A stretch of 64,000 nucleotides of DNA from an uncultured Alsobacter sp. (GTDB taxonomy: Bacteria > Pseudomonadota > Alphaproteobacteria > Rhizobiales > Beijerinckiaceae), in contig NZ_CAMFHB010000025.1 of assembly GCF_945952055.1 (NCBI RefSeq), positions 26,904 to 90,903 on the forward strand. The letters run 5' to 3'. Shown piece after piece: positions 1 through 8,711 of the stretch. Made by a program: the position numbers and the translations under genes. The notes under the pieces were generated by a model, which was not told the DNA's origin, made no database searches, and was given only the letters and a program-made list of their open reading frames with translations. Numbering within the stretch: position 1 is the stretch's first letter; each line of letters starts with the position of its first letter.

Positions 1-820
1 CCTCCAGCGTGCCCAGGGTCAGGCTCCAGGGGTCGATGCCGTTCACGTCCGGCACCCGGCTCATGTTGACGTGCACCTTGCCGGGCTGCGGCGTCGGCGA
101 GAAGGACCCGCTGACGCGCGGGAAATCGAACTCGCCGCTGGCGGTGACCTCGATCAGCAGGCGGCGGATCTCCTTCTCCGGGAAGGCCATGGCGCGCTCG
201 ATGTCGACGTGGCCCATGTAGAAGACCTGCGTCGGCGCCTGCATGTCGCCGTGCTCGTCGCCGATCTCGAAGGGCGCGCCGGCCAGCGCGGCGACGTCAC
301 CGTCCCCGGAGGCGTCGATGACGCGGGCGGCGAGGATCGCCTCGCGGCCGCCCTTGTGCTCCACGACCACGCCGTGGATCGCGCCGTCCGCGACCAGCGC
401 TTCCGCCACCGTGGCGTGGAACAGGATCCCGACGCCGGTCTCGGCGGTCCACTGGTCGAGGACGATCTTGAAGATCTCGTGGTCGACCTGAAAGCGGTGG
501 CGGTACTTGTAGCCGCCGCCGACCGCCTCGAGCCTGGACATGGCCTCGCGCGGGATGCCCCCGACGAGCAGCTGGTGGGTGGAATCCGGCCCGCAGGTGT
601 AGACGCCGCAGAAGCACCCCACCATGGCGGCCGTGGCGGTGCCACCCAGGAACCCGTAGCGCTCCACCAGGAGCACGTTGGCGCCGCGGCGGGCCGCCGC
701 GACGGCGGCGGCGCAGCCCGAGGTGCCGCCGCCGACGACGAGCACGTCGACCTCGCGGGCGACCGGGAGCGACCGGGCCGGCTCGACGATCGGCGATCCG
801 GGGCGGAACGGGATGGGCAC
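1..820 (-). CDS. FAD-dependent oxidoreductase (C-terminal part outside window)
   Basis: The frame is open from a GTG at 820 to the window edge (273 codons seen). The N-terminus carries a dinucleotide-binding motif, VLVVGGGTSGCAAA at about residues 28-41, followed by an acidic/Arg strand end (LLVER) and FLGGTAT, the pattern of the FAD_oxidored (PF12831) family. Members are flavin dehydrogenases or reductases of mostly unknown substrate. The GTG start lies directly against the stop of the upstream permease gene (TGA at 822-824), so it is the last visible gene of the run that begins at 6140. A role in oxidising the imported or hydrolysed substrate of this cluster is inference from position. The C-terminal half is not visible. 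Confidence 0.85.
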   Translation of the reverse strand, partial: MPIPFRPGSPIVEPARSLPVAREVDVLVVGGGTSGCAAAVAAARRGANVLLVERYGFLGGTATAAMVGCFCGVYTCGPDSTHQLLVGGIPREAMSRLEAVGGGYKYRHRFQVDHEIFKIVLDQWTAETGVGILFHATVAEALVADGAIHGVVVEHKGGREAILAARVIDASGDGDVAALAGAPFEIGDEHGDMQAPTQVFYMGHVDIERAMAFPEKEIRRLLIEVTASGEFDFPRVSGSFSPTPQPGKVHVNMSRVPDVNGIDPWSLTLGTLE

Positions 821-821
821 C

Positions 822-1676
822 TCAGTTCTCCACTTGCTTGAGCCGGGGGTCGAGCATGTCGCGCAGGCGGTCGCCCACGAGGTTGATGGCGACGACCGTG
901 ATGAAGATGGCGAGGCCCGGGATGGCGGCGACCCACCAGGCATGGGCGACGTAGTCGCGCCCGTCGGCGATCATGCTGCCCCAGGTGGGGATGGTGGACG
1001 GCACGCCGAGCCCCAGGAAGCTCAGCGAGGATTCGAAGAGGATCATCTTCGCCACCTGCAGGCTGCTCACAACGATGATCGAGGAGGTCACATTGGGCAG
1101 CAGATGGACGAGCAGGATGCGCGGCGTCGAGGCGCCCAGCGCCCGGGCGGCCAGCACGAATTCGCGGTTGCGCAGCACGAGCACCTCGGCCCGGACGATG
1201 CGGGCGTACTGGACCCAGTTGGTCAGCCCCAGCACCATGACCAGGTTGAACAGGCTCGGGCCCAACACCGCGACCACGGCGATGGCCAGCACGAGGAACG
1301 GGATGGCGAGCTGCACGTCGGTGATCGCCATCAGCACGCGGCCGGCGCGCTTGTCGTCGTAGCCCGCGATTAGGCCGAACGTGACGCCGATGACGCCGGA
1401 CACGACCACGGAGAGGACGCCGACGAGCAGCGAGACCCGCGACCCGGCGATGAGGCGGCTCAGCACATCCCGGCCCAGCGCGTCAGTGCCCAGAAGGTGG
1501 AGGCCATCCTCGCTGCGCGACAGCGGCGGCAGCAGCCGGCGCAGGATGTCCTGGGCGGCCGGGTCGAAGGGAGAGATCCACGTGGCGGTCAGCGCGCCGA
1601 CCACGACGAGCAGCACCACGGCGAGCCCGAAGGCCGCGAGCCAGCTGCGCAGGAATTTCCGCAGGAACCGGCGCAT
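822..1676 (-). CDS. ABC transporter permease, DppC/OppC type
   Basis: 284 aa inner-membrane permease of a peptide/opine/nickel-type (family 5) ABC importer. After a basic N-terminus (MRRFLRKFLRS) there is one hydrophobic helix, a periplasmic loop, then the multi-helix BPD_transp_1 core. The ATPase-contacting EAA loop is visible at about residues 178-205 (EFVLAARALGAS...LLVHLLPN). The ATG overlaps the stop of the upstream DppB-type gene (ATGA), so the two are translationally coupled and form the heterodimeric channel. No ATPase gene lies inside the window. The DppD/DppF subunits may be beyond the left edge. Confidence 0.93.
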   Translation of the reverse strand: MRRFLRKFLRSWLAAFGLAVVLLVVVGALTATWISPFDPAAQDILRRLLPPLSRSEDGLHLLGTDALGRDVLSRLIAGSRVSLLVGVLSVVVSGVIGVTFGLIAGYDDKRAGRVLMAITDVQLAIPFLVLAIAVVAVLGPSLFNLVMVLGLTNWVQYARIVRAEVLVLRNREFVLAARALGASTPRILLVHLLPNVTSSIIVVSSLQVAKMILFESSLSFLGLGVPSTIPTWGSMIADGRDYVAHAWWVAAIPGLAIFITVVAINLVGDRLRDMLDPRLKQVEN

Positions 1677-2593
1677 CACCGGCTCCTCAGGCGCGGGTCG
1701 AGCAGGGCGTAGCCCAGGTCGACGAGGAGGTTGATGGCCACGATCAGCGCCGCCATGAACACGACGAAGGCCTGCACCACCGTGAAGTCGCGGTTGGCGA
1801 TGGCCTGGATGGCAAGCCGCCCGACGCCCGGATAGGCGAAGATCTCCTCCGTGATCACCGCGCCGCCGAGCAGCGCGCCGACCTGCAGGCCGACGACGGT
1901 GAGCGTCGGGATCGCGGCGTTGCGCAGCGCGTGGCCGAAGACGACGGAGGAGCTGGACAAGCCCTTGCCGCGGGCGGTGCGGATGTAGTCGAGCTGCAGG
2001 ACCTCGATGAGGCTCGAGCGCAGGAGCCGCGTGATGATGGCCGTGGAATAGGCTGCCAGCGCCACCGCCGGCATGACGAGGTGACGCCAGGTGCCGCGCC
2101 CCGACGGCGGCAGGATGCCCCAGATCTCCGAGAAGATCAGGATCAGCATGATCGCGAGCCAGAAGGTCGGGAAGCTCTGGCCGACGAGCGAGACGAGCAG
2201 GCCCGTGCGGTCCAGGATCGAGCCGCGGTGCGTGGCGGCGAGGATGGCGAGTGGCACGGACACGAGCAGCGAAAGGGCCAGCGCCGCGGCGGCGAGCTGC
2301 AGGGTGGCGGGCATGCGCTCGAGCACGAGCTGCATGGCTGGCTGCTGGTAGCGCAGCGACCGCCCGAAGTCGCCGTGCAGCGCCTTCCAGGCGAAGTCCA
2401 GGTACTGCTCCCACAGCGGCCTGTCGAAGCCCATGAGCTTGCGCACCCGGGCGATCTCCTGGGCCGAGGATTCGGGGGGCAGGAACAGCGCCGTCGGGTC
2501 GCCGCCGAGCCGGACGAGGAAGAACACGGCGAGCGACACGCCGACGATGACGGCGGCGGCGTAGAGCAGGCGGCCGAGGACGTAGCGGATCAT
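1676..2593 (-). CDS. ABC transporter permease, DppB/OppB type
   Basis: 305 aa permease with the standard family 5 N-terminal signature: a first helix right after MIRYVLGRLL, then a VRLGGDP-like turn, about six transmembrane segments, and an EAA loop (DYIRTARGKGLSSSSVVFGHALRN). It pairs with the DppC-type gene immediately downstream (4-base ATGA overlap) and itself overlaps the stop of the glycosidase-like gene upstream. The candidate solute-binding partner is the family 5 binding protein encoded at 9738-11270, which is separated by three other genes. The imported substrate cannot be read from sequence. Confidence 0.93.
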   Translation of the reverse strand: MIRYVLGRLLYAAAVIVGVSLAVFFLVRLGGDPTALFLPPESSAQEIARVRKLMGFDRPLWEQYLDFAWKALHGDFGRSLRYQQPAMQLVLERMPATLQLAAAALALSLLVSVPLAILAATHRGSILDRTGLLVSLVGQSFPTFWLAIMLILIFSEIWGILPPSGRGTWRHLVMPAVALAAYSTAIITRLLRSSLIEVLQLDYIRTARGKGLSSSSVVFGHALRNAAIPTLTVVGLQVGALLGGAVITEEIFAYPGVGRLAIQAIANRDFTVVQAFVVFMAALIVAINLLVDLGYALLDPRLRSR

Positions 2594-4653
2594 CGCGCGC
2601 CCTCCCCGCCCGTCAGGGCGAAGGCCGTGAAGACGCCGAGGCCGGGCACCGTGAAGCTCAGGCGATCGCCCTGGCGCGTCGCGGCCAGCTCGTCGCCGGT
2701 GTCGATGCGGTGGACGCACGTGGCGGGGCTGCGCACGGTCACGTCGAAGCCGGCCAGGGTCGGCGGGTCGAGCTGCGGCCGGCCCTGCGGGGCGGCGTCG
2801 TTGAGCAGATGCAGCACCTCGCCGTCCGGGTGGCGCTTCAGGATCGCCGTGACGCCGGCGGGCAGGCCTCCCACGGGCGCCTCCCCGACGACCACGCTCA
2901 CGAGGGCGTCCAGGATCCGCGCGTGGTCGGTGAGGCCGTAGGCCTGGTACATGGCGCCGAGCCGCCAGGGCAGCCAGGCCGCGCTGCCGTGCCCATGGAC
3001 CGCCCAGATCAGGCCGGGAGCCGTTCCCCCGCCCTCCAGCACCGTGAATTCCGGAGCGTTGTTGGCGAAAGGACCGAGGAGGCGCAGGTCGCCGGGGGCC
3101 TCGTCCCCGAGCGGCCGCCAGAAGTCACCGTCGACGCCGACATGGGGGATCTCGGGCAGCGTCCGGCGAAGACCGCCCGGCGACAGCACCAGATAGGCGC
3201 CGAACACGGTCGACGGCGGGCCGGGCAGGCTCGGCAGGCAGGCGAGAGGCGGGCTCGTCCGCGGCGTCCCGTCCTGGTCGGACGCGCCGGCATCCGCGGT
3301 GGCGATCACGGTGCCGCCGGCCGCGACATAGGCGTCCAGGGCGGCGGCATCGGCATCCGACAGGCACGACACGGCGGGCAGCACCACGAGCCGATAGCGG
3401 CCGAGCGTCTCCCGGTCGAGCCCGCCCGCGACGAGGACGTCGCAGGGATGGCCGAGGTCGGAGAGCGCCGAGAACAGGCCCCGGAACTCGCTCACGTGGC
3501 CAGGCCGCGCCGGGTGGCCGGCGAGCGAGCCCTGGTCCGGCCCCCAGGCCACGCTGTCGGGCGAGCGCACGACGGCGATCGCGGCCAGCGAGGACAGCCC
3601 CTCGTACCAGCGCGCCGCGGCGGCGAGGTAGCGCCCCACCTCGATGATGGCGGGAATGGCGCGCGGGTCGTCCTGGTCGAGGTAGCCGTTGATGGCCGGA
3701 CAGGTGGAGGAGCCTTGGGCGGCGGCCTGGATGACGTTGCGCACGAGGCGGCCGGCGGGCATCGCGGTCTGGCGGCTGGCGAAGAAGGCGGAGCCCGTCT
3801 GCAGCACCAGCGGCGCGCGGTCCGGTCGCTGCGAGAGCGCCATGAGCGCCTCCTCGGAAGCCCAGTGCGTCCATTGCGGCTGCGGGTCGATGGGGTTCAC
3901 GGCCACCGGGTTCGACACCTGCGGCGCGACGAGATCGCCGGCCGCCGCCATGGCGCGGTAGTCCCAGCCGTCGCGCACGTGATGGTAGGGCACCACGATG
4001 GCGTCCGGCTGGGGGGCGCGAACATGGGCGACCAGCCGTGCCGTGTAGTCCGCGATCCGGCGCTGGCGCCAGCGCTCGTAGGCGGGCCGGCGCTCGCCCG
4101 GGGCGGGCACGTCCTGCCCAGTCTCGGCACGCACGATGGCGCGGCAGCGCGGGCACCAGCAGCGCGGCACGCCGAAATAGTTGAAGAAGAACCCGTCCAC
4201 GGGATAGCGGCTAAGGATCTCGTCGAGGATCGAGAAGACCTCGCGCTCCCAGTACGGACCCGTGGCGCAGATCTGGGGCATGGTCCAGACGAGCGAGGGC
4301 GACCCGTCGGGCTTGCGCACGAACCAGTCCGGATCGCGCGTGAGCCATGCGGCCCGACCCTTGCTGATGTCCATGCGCACGAGGGCCCGCATGCCGGCCC
4401 CGCGGGCCGCCGCGAGCATCTCGCCGAGGCAGTCGCCGGTCATGTGCGGGTTGCGTTCCTGGCTCGACAGCGCGGTCGGGTACCAGGCCGAGAACCCGCC
4501 CCCCATGGCGACGATGGCGGTGGCGCTCGCCTGACGAGCCTCGTCGATCACGCGGCCGGCGTCGAAGCCGATGGCGTCGGTCTCGCGCAGGAGATGCTGG
4601 AAGAAGCGGACGGGGCCGCGCCACCAGGGCGCAGCAGCGATGTCTGCGCTCAT
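2590..4653 (-). CDS. Putative glycoside hydrolase-like protein (GHL6/beta-galactosidase-like architecture)
   Basis: 687 aa, no signal peptide, probably cytoplasmic. The N-terminal about 330 residues look like a TIM-barrel of the hypothetical glycosyl hydrolase type. They include MGGGFSAWYPT, ALVRMDIS and then DGFFFNYFGVPRCWCPRCR. The Cys-x-Cys-Pro-x-Cys cluster in the last is typical of that family and may bind metal. A middle section (about 450-560) with RLVVLPAVSCLSD...AALDAYVAAGGTVIATADAG resembles the class I amidotransferase-like (trimerisation) domain of GH42 beta-galactosidases. The last 100 residues are beta-rich. The gene overlaps both neighbours by 4 bases, so it belongs to the import/catabolic operon. 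The substrate is unknown and hydrolase activity is inferred only from fold. Confidence 0.7.
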   Translation of the reverse strand: MSADIAAAPWWRGPVRFFQHLLRETDAIGFDAGRVIDEARQASATAIVAMGGGFSAWYPTALSSQERNPHMTGDCLGEMLAAARGAGMRALVRMDISKGRAAWLTRDPDWFVRKPDGSPSLVWTMPQICATGPYWEREVFSILDEILSRYPVDGFFFNYFGVPRCWCPRCRAIVRAETGQDVPAPGERRPAYERWRQRRIADYTARLVAHVRAPQPDAIVVPYHHVRDGWDYRAMAAAGDLVAPQVSNPVAVNPIDPQPQWTHWASEEALMALSQRPDRAPLVLQTGSAFFASRQTAMPAGRLVRNVIQAAAQGSSTCPAINGYLDQDDPRAIPAIIEVGRYLAAAARWYEGLSSLAAIAVVRSPDSVAWGPDQGSLAGHPARPGHVSEFRGLFSALSDLGHPCDVLVAGGLDRETLGRYRLVVLPAVSCLSDADAAALDAYVAAGGTVIATADAGASDQDGTPRTSPPLACLPSLPGPPSTVFGAYLVLSPGGLRRTLPEIPHVGVDGDFWRPLGDEAPGDLRLLGPFANNAPEFTVLEGGGTAPGLIWAVHGHGSAAWLPWRLGAMYQAYGLTDHARILDALVSVVVGEAPVGGLPAGVTAILKRHPDGEVLHLLNDAAPQGRPQLDPPTLAGFDVTVRSPATCVHRIDTGDELAATRQGDRLSFTVPGLGVFTAFALTGGEGAR

Positions 4654-6140
4654 CGGGCGTCCTCGCCCTGCAGCCGGCGGATCATGCGCTGGACGGGGCC
4701 GGAGAGTTCGGAGGCCGCCGCGTAGATCGAGCGATTGGCCTCGAGCCGCCGCCGGGCGAGGTCTTCGGCCTCCTGCCAGAGGGCGACCTCGTCGAGGCGG
4801 GTGCAGCGGCCGTTCTCGAGCACCACCTCGCCGGCGACGAGCACGGTGTCGACCGAGGCGCCGTTTTCGGCGTGCACGAGCTGGCGCACCGGATCGATGA
4901 GCGGGACGAAGGCCGGCGCATCCAGGCGATAGAGGACGAGATCGGCCGCGAGGCCGGCCTCGATGCGGCCCGTCACAGAGCCCAGCCCCAGCACGTCCGC
5001 GCCGCCGCGGGTGGCCAGCGCATGGGCGCGGTAGGGGCCGACCCAGTCGGCATGGTCGGGCGTGGTGTTGGCGTGCACCATCGAGGCCCATTTGGCGGTT
5101 TCGAGCAGGTTGTTGCTGTCGTTGCAGCATGCACTGTCCGTGCCCAGGCCGATGCGCAGGCCGCGGGCCAGCATCTCGGGAAGGCGGCAGATGCCACTGC
5201 CGAGCCTGGCGTTCGACACGGGGTTGTGCACGACCGCGGCGCCGTGCCGCGCGACGAGGTCGAGGTCGCCGTCCTCCAGCCAGATGAAATGCACGAGGTT
5301 GGCCCGCGGGGAAAGGATGCCGCGCTCGGCGAGGCTCCTGACCATGCCCTTGCCCCACAGGCGGAATCCCATGGCGCGCTGGGCGCGCGTCTCCAGCACG
5401 TGCGCGTGCAGGACGATGTCGTGCCGCTCGCTGAGCTCGGCTGCGGCGGCCAGCAGCGGGTCGGAGCAGCGCTGCGGGCCGGAGGGGCCGATGGCTGCCG
5501 TGATGCGGCCCCCCTCCCCGCCGTGCCAGCGGCGCACGAACGCCTCGACGATGGCGAGCTGCTCCGTCCAGGGCATCAGCGGCGCCCGGCCGTAGCTGCC
5601 GCCACCGTTTGGAGGAATGTCGTCGGGATCGAGCGGAAGCGTCTGGACGATCGGCTTGTCGGCGACGATGGGAGCGATCACGGCCCGGATGCCGATCGCG
5701 GCATACGCCTGCGCCACGGCCTCGAGCCCCTCGGGCGTGGGATGCGGCGACATGCGGATGTGGTCCAGCACCGTGGTGGTGCCGGTTCGCAGCATCTCGA
5801 TGGCGCCGAGCAGGGCGGCGACCGTGATCTCGCGCGGCGAGCGCTCCTCCCGGCCCGCGGCCGAGTGCAGCGACCAGAGCTCCAGCGGAAGGTCGGGCGC
5901 GGAGCCGCGGATCAGGTTGTCGGGCGAATGGGTGTGGCAGTTGACGAAACCCGATGCCACGAGGTGGCGACGGCCGTCGATGACGCGGTCGCCCGGGGCC
6001 GCGGCAGGCGCGGCGTCGGGCTCATGCAGGCCCGCGATGCGGCCGTCCCGGATCTCGATCGTGGTCCGCCGCGCGGCATGTTCCGCGCCGTCGGGAAGAA
6101 GGCACAATCCCTCTCGGACCCATGTTGCGGGTGTCCCCAC
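4650..6140 (-). CDS. Amidohydrolase, TRZ/ATZ (chlorohydrolase/deaminase) family
   Basis: 496 aa metal-dependent hydrolase of the amidohydrolase superfamily. It acts on C-N or C-Cl bonds of nitrogenous compounds (deaminases, triazine hydrolases). Visible metal ligands are HxH at residues 69-71 (VNCHTHSPDN), His in VLHAHVLET, His in LVHFIWLEDGD, and Asp in IGLGTDSACCND. The family's full ligand set is therefore present. The GTG at 6140 is the only reasonable start, since the nearby ATG is out of frame. It is the first gene of a five-gene run on this strand, all with 4-base overlaps or abutting ends, and it is transcribed away from a LysR regulator 110 bp upstream, its likely controller. The exact substrate is unknown. 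Confidence 0.9.
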   Translation of the reverse strand: MGTPATWVREGLCLLPDGAEHAARRTTIEIRDGRIAGLHEPDAAPAAAPGDRVIDGRRHLVASGFVNCHTHSPDNLIRGSAPDLPLELWSLHSAAGREERSPREITVAALLGAIEMLRTGTTTVLDHIRMSPHPTPEGLEAVAQAYAAIGIRAVIAPIVADKPIVQTLPLDPDDIPPNGGGSYGRAPLMPWTEQLAIVEAFVRRWHGGEGGRITAAIGPSGPQRCSDPLLAAAAELSERHDIVLHAHVLETRAQRAMGFRLWGKGMVRSLAERGILSPRANLVHFIWLEDGDLDLVARHGAAVVHNPVSNARLGSGICRLPEMLARGLRIGLGTDSACCNDSNNLLETAKWASMVHANTTPDHADWVGPYRAHALATRGGADVLGLGSVTGRIEAGLAADLVLYRLDAPAFVPLIDPVRQLVHAENGASVDTVLVAGEVVLENGRCTRLDEVALWQEAEDLARRRLEANRSIYAAASELSGPVQRMIRRLQGEDAR

Positions 6141-6250
6141 GCCGACCGCTCCGCTTCCACGCGATTGAGGGACGATGGCCTGCCGCGGCCATGCTTGCTA
6201 GACCCGATGTTGGAAAAAGACTTTTCGAGCGGGCAGCGGAGTGCGCGGGC

Positions 6251-7144
6251 GTGAACAGGTTCCAGGACATCCTCGCCTTCGTCCGGGTGGTGGAGCTCGG
6301 CGCGTTCACCGCGGCGGCCAAGAGCCTCGGCGTGTCGGTCTCCTCGATCACCAAGAGCGTCTCCCGGCTGGAGGAGGATCTCGGCATCGCGCTGCTCGTG
6401 CGATCGACCCGCCGCATCCGCGTGACGGCGCAGGGGCGGACCTACCATGACCGGTGCCAGGCGATCCTGCGCGACCTCGCGGGCGCGGAGGACGCCATCC
6501 GCAACGAGGCCTCCAGCCCGCGTGGGTCCGTTCGGCTGTGGGTGCCGCCCGCGTTCGGCCGGCAGACGGTGATCCCCGCCCTCCCCGCCTTCTTCGAGCG
6601 CTATCCCGACATCGATCTCGACCTGCATTTCGGCCATCGCTCGCTGAACTTGATCGAGGGCGGCTACGACCTCGCCGTGGCATCCGGCACGCTGCACGAC
6701 ACGCCTCTCGCGGGCCGGCTGCTGGTGCGCGGGCCGCAGAAGACGGTCGCATCGCCCGCCTATCTCGCCCGGCACGGGACGCCGCGCACGCCCGACGACG
6801 TCTCCCGGCACAGGTGCGTGGTGGGCCGCTTCGGCAACAGCTGGAGCTTCCGCACCCCGTCCGGCGCGACGGAGACGGTGCAGGTGCGCGGACCGCTCTC
6901 CACCGACAGCGGCGATGCGCTCCGCGAGGCCGCCGTCGCCGGCATCGGGCTTTGCCAGGCGACGTGGTGGCTGTTTCGCCAGGACATCGAGCGGGGCGCG
7001 CTGGTGCCGGTGCTGGAGGCGTTCGAGACGGAGGCCGATCCGATCACGATCGTCTTCCCGCCCGACCGTAGCCTGCCGGCGCGGGTGCGGGCGGTGATCG
7101 ATTTTCTGGTGGAGATCACGCGGGAGCAGAAGGAAGGCGGGTGA
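6251..7144 (+). CDS. LysR-family transcriptional regulator
   Basis: 297 aa. The N-terminal winged helix-turn-helix (residues 1-60: LAFVRVVELGAFTAAAKSLGVSVSSITKSVSRLEEDLG) is followed by a LysR substrate-binding domain (from about residue 90, GSVRLWVPPAFGR...). I chose the GTG at 6251 because it places the helix-turn-helix at the usual distance from the N-terminus. An in-frame ATG at 6191 would add 20 residues not expected in the family. It is divergent from the amidohydrolase operon (6140), the classical arrangement in which LysR binds the shared intergenic region and activates the neighbouring operon in response to a pathway compound. The flavin monooxygenase gene follows 244 bp downstream on the same strand. 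Confidence 0.93.
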   Translation: MNRFQDILAFVRVVELGAFTAAAKSLGVSVSSITKSVSRLEEDLGIALLVRSTRRIRVTAQGRTYHDRCQAILRDLAGAEDAIRNEASSPRGSVRLWVPPAFGRQTVIPALPAFFERYPDIDLDLHFGHRSLNLIEGGYDLAVASGTLHDTPLAGRLLVRGPQKTVASPAYLARHGTPRTPDDVSRHRCVVGRFGNSWSFRTPSGATETVQVRGPLSTDSGDALREAAVAGIGLCQATWWLFRQDIERGALVPVLEAFETEADPITIVFPPDRSLPARVRAVIDFLVEITREQKEGG

Positions 7145-7173
7145 GGCCCCGACCGAACGACTCGCTCTCTCCC

Positions 7174-7285
7174 GCGTCCTGCCCGGGCTCGGCCCGGGCA
7201 TCCACGACTTTTCTGCCGGAGGGCGGTCTGGCCCGGCAGAGTCGTGGATGGCCGGGCCAGGCCCGGCCATGACGGCGGAGGGGGT
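7174..7285. repeat. Dispersed intergenic palindromic repeat, family B, copy 1
   Basis: Between the LysR and monooxygenase genes. The element begins GCGTCCTGCCCGGGCTCGGC and contains ATCCACGACTTTT. It continues with the complementary AGTCGTGGAT and ends GCCCGGCCATGACGGCGGAG. The two arms form an imperfect hairpin. Related copies lie at 14520, 23613, 30401, 35461, 43555 and 63564. Confidence 0.8.
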
Positions 7286-7388
7286 GAGGAGAGCGAACGT
7301 GGCGCCATCCAGCCATGACGCTTCGTGACTGGCGAGATCTTTCCTGCTCATGCCACCATCGCATCGGGCACATCGAGAGCGGACCGCC

Positions 7389-8708
7389 ATGCGCACGGAC
7401 AAGATGAGGATCGGCCTGTCGACCCGGCGTGTGGGGTACCACATCGCCGCCTGGCGCCACCCCAGCGTGAACCCCGGGGGGCAGGAGAGCCTCGCCTTCT
7501 TCGTCGAGAACGCGAGGCTCGCCGAACAGGGCAAGCTCGACTTCATCTTCCTGGCGGACGGGCTGGGCATCGTCGCGCACGACTTTCCGCCGGGCTCCCT
7601 CAGCCATTCCAACGAGAACGTCGAGTTCGAGCCGCTCACGCTGCTGTCGGCGCTGGCGCCGCTGACGCGGCACGTGGGCCTGATCGCCACGGCGTCGACC
7701 ACCTATGACGAGCCCTTCCACATCGCGCGGCGCTACGCGTCGCTGGATCACCTCAGCGGCGGGCGGGCCGGATGGAACGTCGTGACGTCCTGGTCGGAGC
7801 TGGAGGCGCTGAACTTCAACCGCGAGCAGCACCTCGACAAGGACGTACGCTACGAGCGGGCGCGCGAGTTCGTGCAGGTGGTGCTGGGCTTGTGGAACAG
7901 CTGGGAGGCCGATGCCTTCCTGCACGACAAGGCGACGGGCCGCTTCTTCGACGACGCGAAGCTCAACGTGCTGAACCACAAGGGAAAGCACTTCCAGGTG
8001 CGCGGCCCGCTCTCGGTCTCGCGCACGCCCCAGGGCCGCCCCGTCGTGGTGCATGCCGGCGTGTCGGAGCCGGGGCGCGAGATCGCCGCGGCCTATGCGG
8101 ATCTCTTCTACACGAACGACTACGACATCGAGCACGCCAAGGGCTTCTACGCCGATATCAAGCGCCGCCTGCCCGCCCATGGCCGCAGTCCGGACGACAT
8201 CAAGATCCTGCCCGGCGTCCAGATCTTCACGGCGCCGACCAGGGCGGAAGCGCGCGACAAGTTCGAGGAGTTGCAGGGCCTCATCGACCCCGTGGTCGGC
8301 ATTTCCGTGCTGTGCAACCTGCTCGGCGACTTCAGCAAGGCCGATCCCGACGGGCCGATTCCGGACGTGGCCCTGACGCTGCGCACCAGCAATGCCGAGA
8401 AGACCATCGCCATGGCGCGGGCGGAAGGCCTGACCGTGCGACAGCTCTACCAGCGCATCGGCGGCAAGGCGGGCATTCGCCAGATCATCGGTACACCCTC
8501 GGAAGTCGTCGACGATCTCGTGACCTGGTTCGAGGGGCGCGCCTGCGACGGGTTCAACATCTGCCCCTCGCATTCGCCGGAGAACGTGCGCGATTTCGTC
8601 GAGCACATCGTGCCGGAGTTGCAGGGCCGCGGCCTGTTCCGGACCGAGTACGAAGGCACGACGATGCGCGAGAACCTCGGCCTGCCGGCGTTCACGCCCC
8701 GGATCTGA
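7389..8708 (+). CDS. FMN-dependent monooxygenase, NtaA/SnaA/DszA subfamily (luciferase-like)
   Basis: 439 aa flavin monooxygenase with the bacterial luciferase TIM-barrel. The subfamily (nitrilotriacetate monooxygenase component A, pristinamycin synthase SnaA, DszA) uses reduced FMN from a partner reductase to oxidise or cleave substrates. Supporting motifs are the N-terminal strand MRIGLSTR, GYHIAAWRHP, the acidic pocket LDFIFLADG, and HLSGGRAGWNVVTSW, which is nearly diagnostic of NtaA-like proteins. ATG at 7389 has a GAGAG purine stretch about 9 bases upstream. An in-frame ATG at 7350 looks too far upstream. No flavin reductase gene is adjacent. It converges with the minus-strand aldo/keto reductase-like gene, 3 bp away. 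Confidence 0.92.
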   Translation: MRTDKMRIGLSTRRVGYHIAAWRHPSVNPGGQESLAFFVENARLAEQGKLDFIFLADGLGIVAHDFPPGSLSHSNENVEFEPLTLLSALAPLTRHVGLIATASTTYDEPFHIARRYASLDHLSGGRAGWNVVTSWSELEALNFNREQHLDKDVRYERAREFVQVVLGLWNSWEADAFLHDKATGRFFDDAKLNVLNHKGKHFQVRGPLSVSRTPQGRPVVVHAGVSEPGREIAAAYADLFYTNDYDIEHAKGFYADIKRRLPAHGRSPDDIKILPGVQIFTAPTRAEARDKFEELQGLIDPVVGISVLCNLLGDFSKADPDGPIPDVALTLRTSNAEKTIAMARAEGLTVRQLYQRIGGKAGIRQIIGTPSEVVDDLVTWFEGRACDGFNICPSHSPENVRDFVEHIVPELQGRGLFRTEYEGTTMRENLGLPAFTPRI

Positions 8709-8711
8709 GGC

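Noticed and set aside
4872..6254. 460-codon + strand frame opposite the amidohydrolase
   Set aside because: Mirror frame of a gene with complete metal-ligand motifs; no ribosome site and no recognisable sequence.
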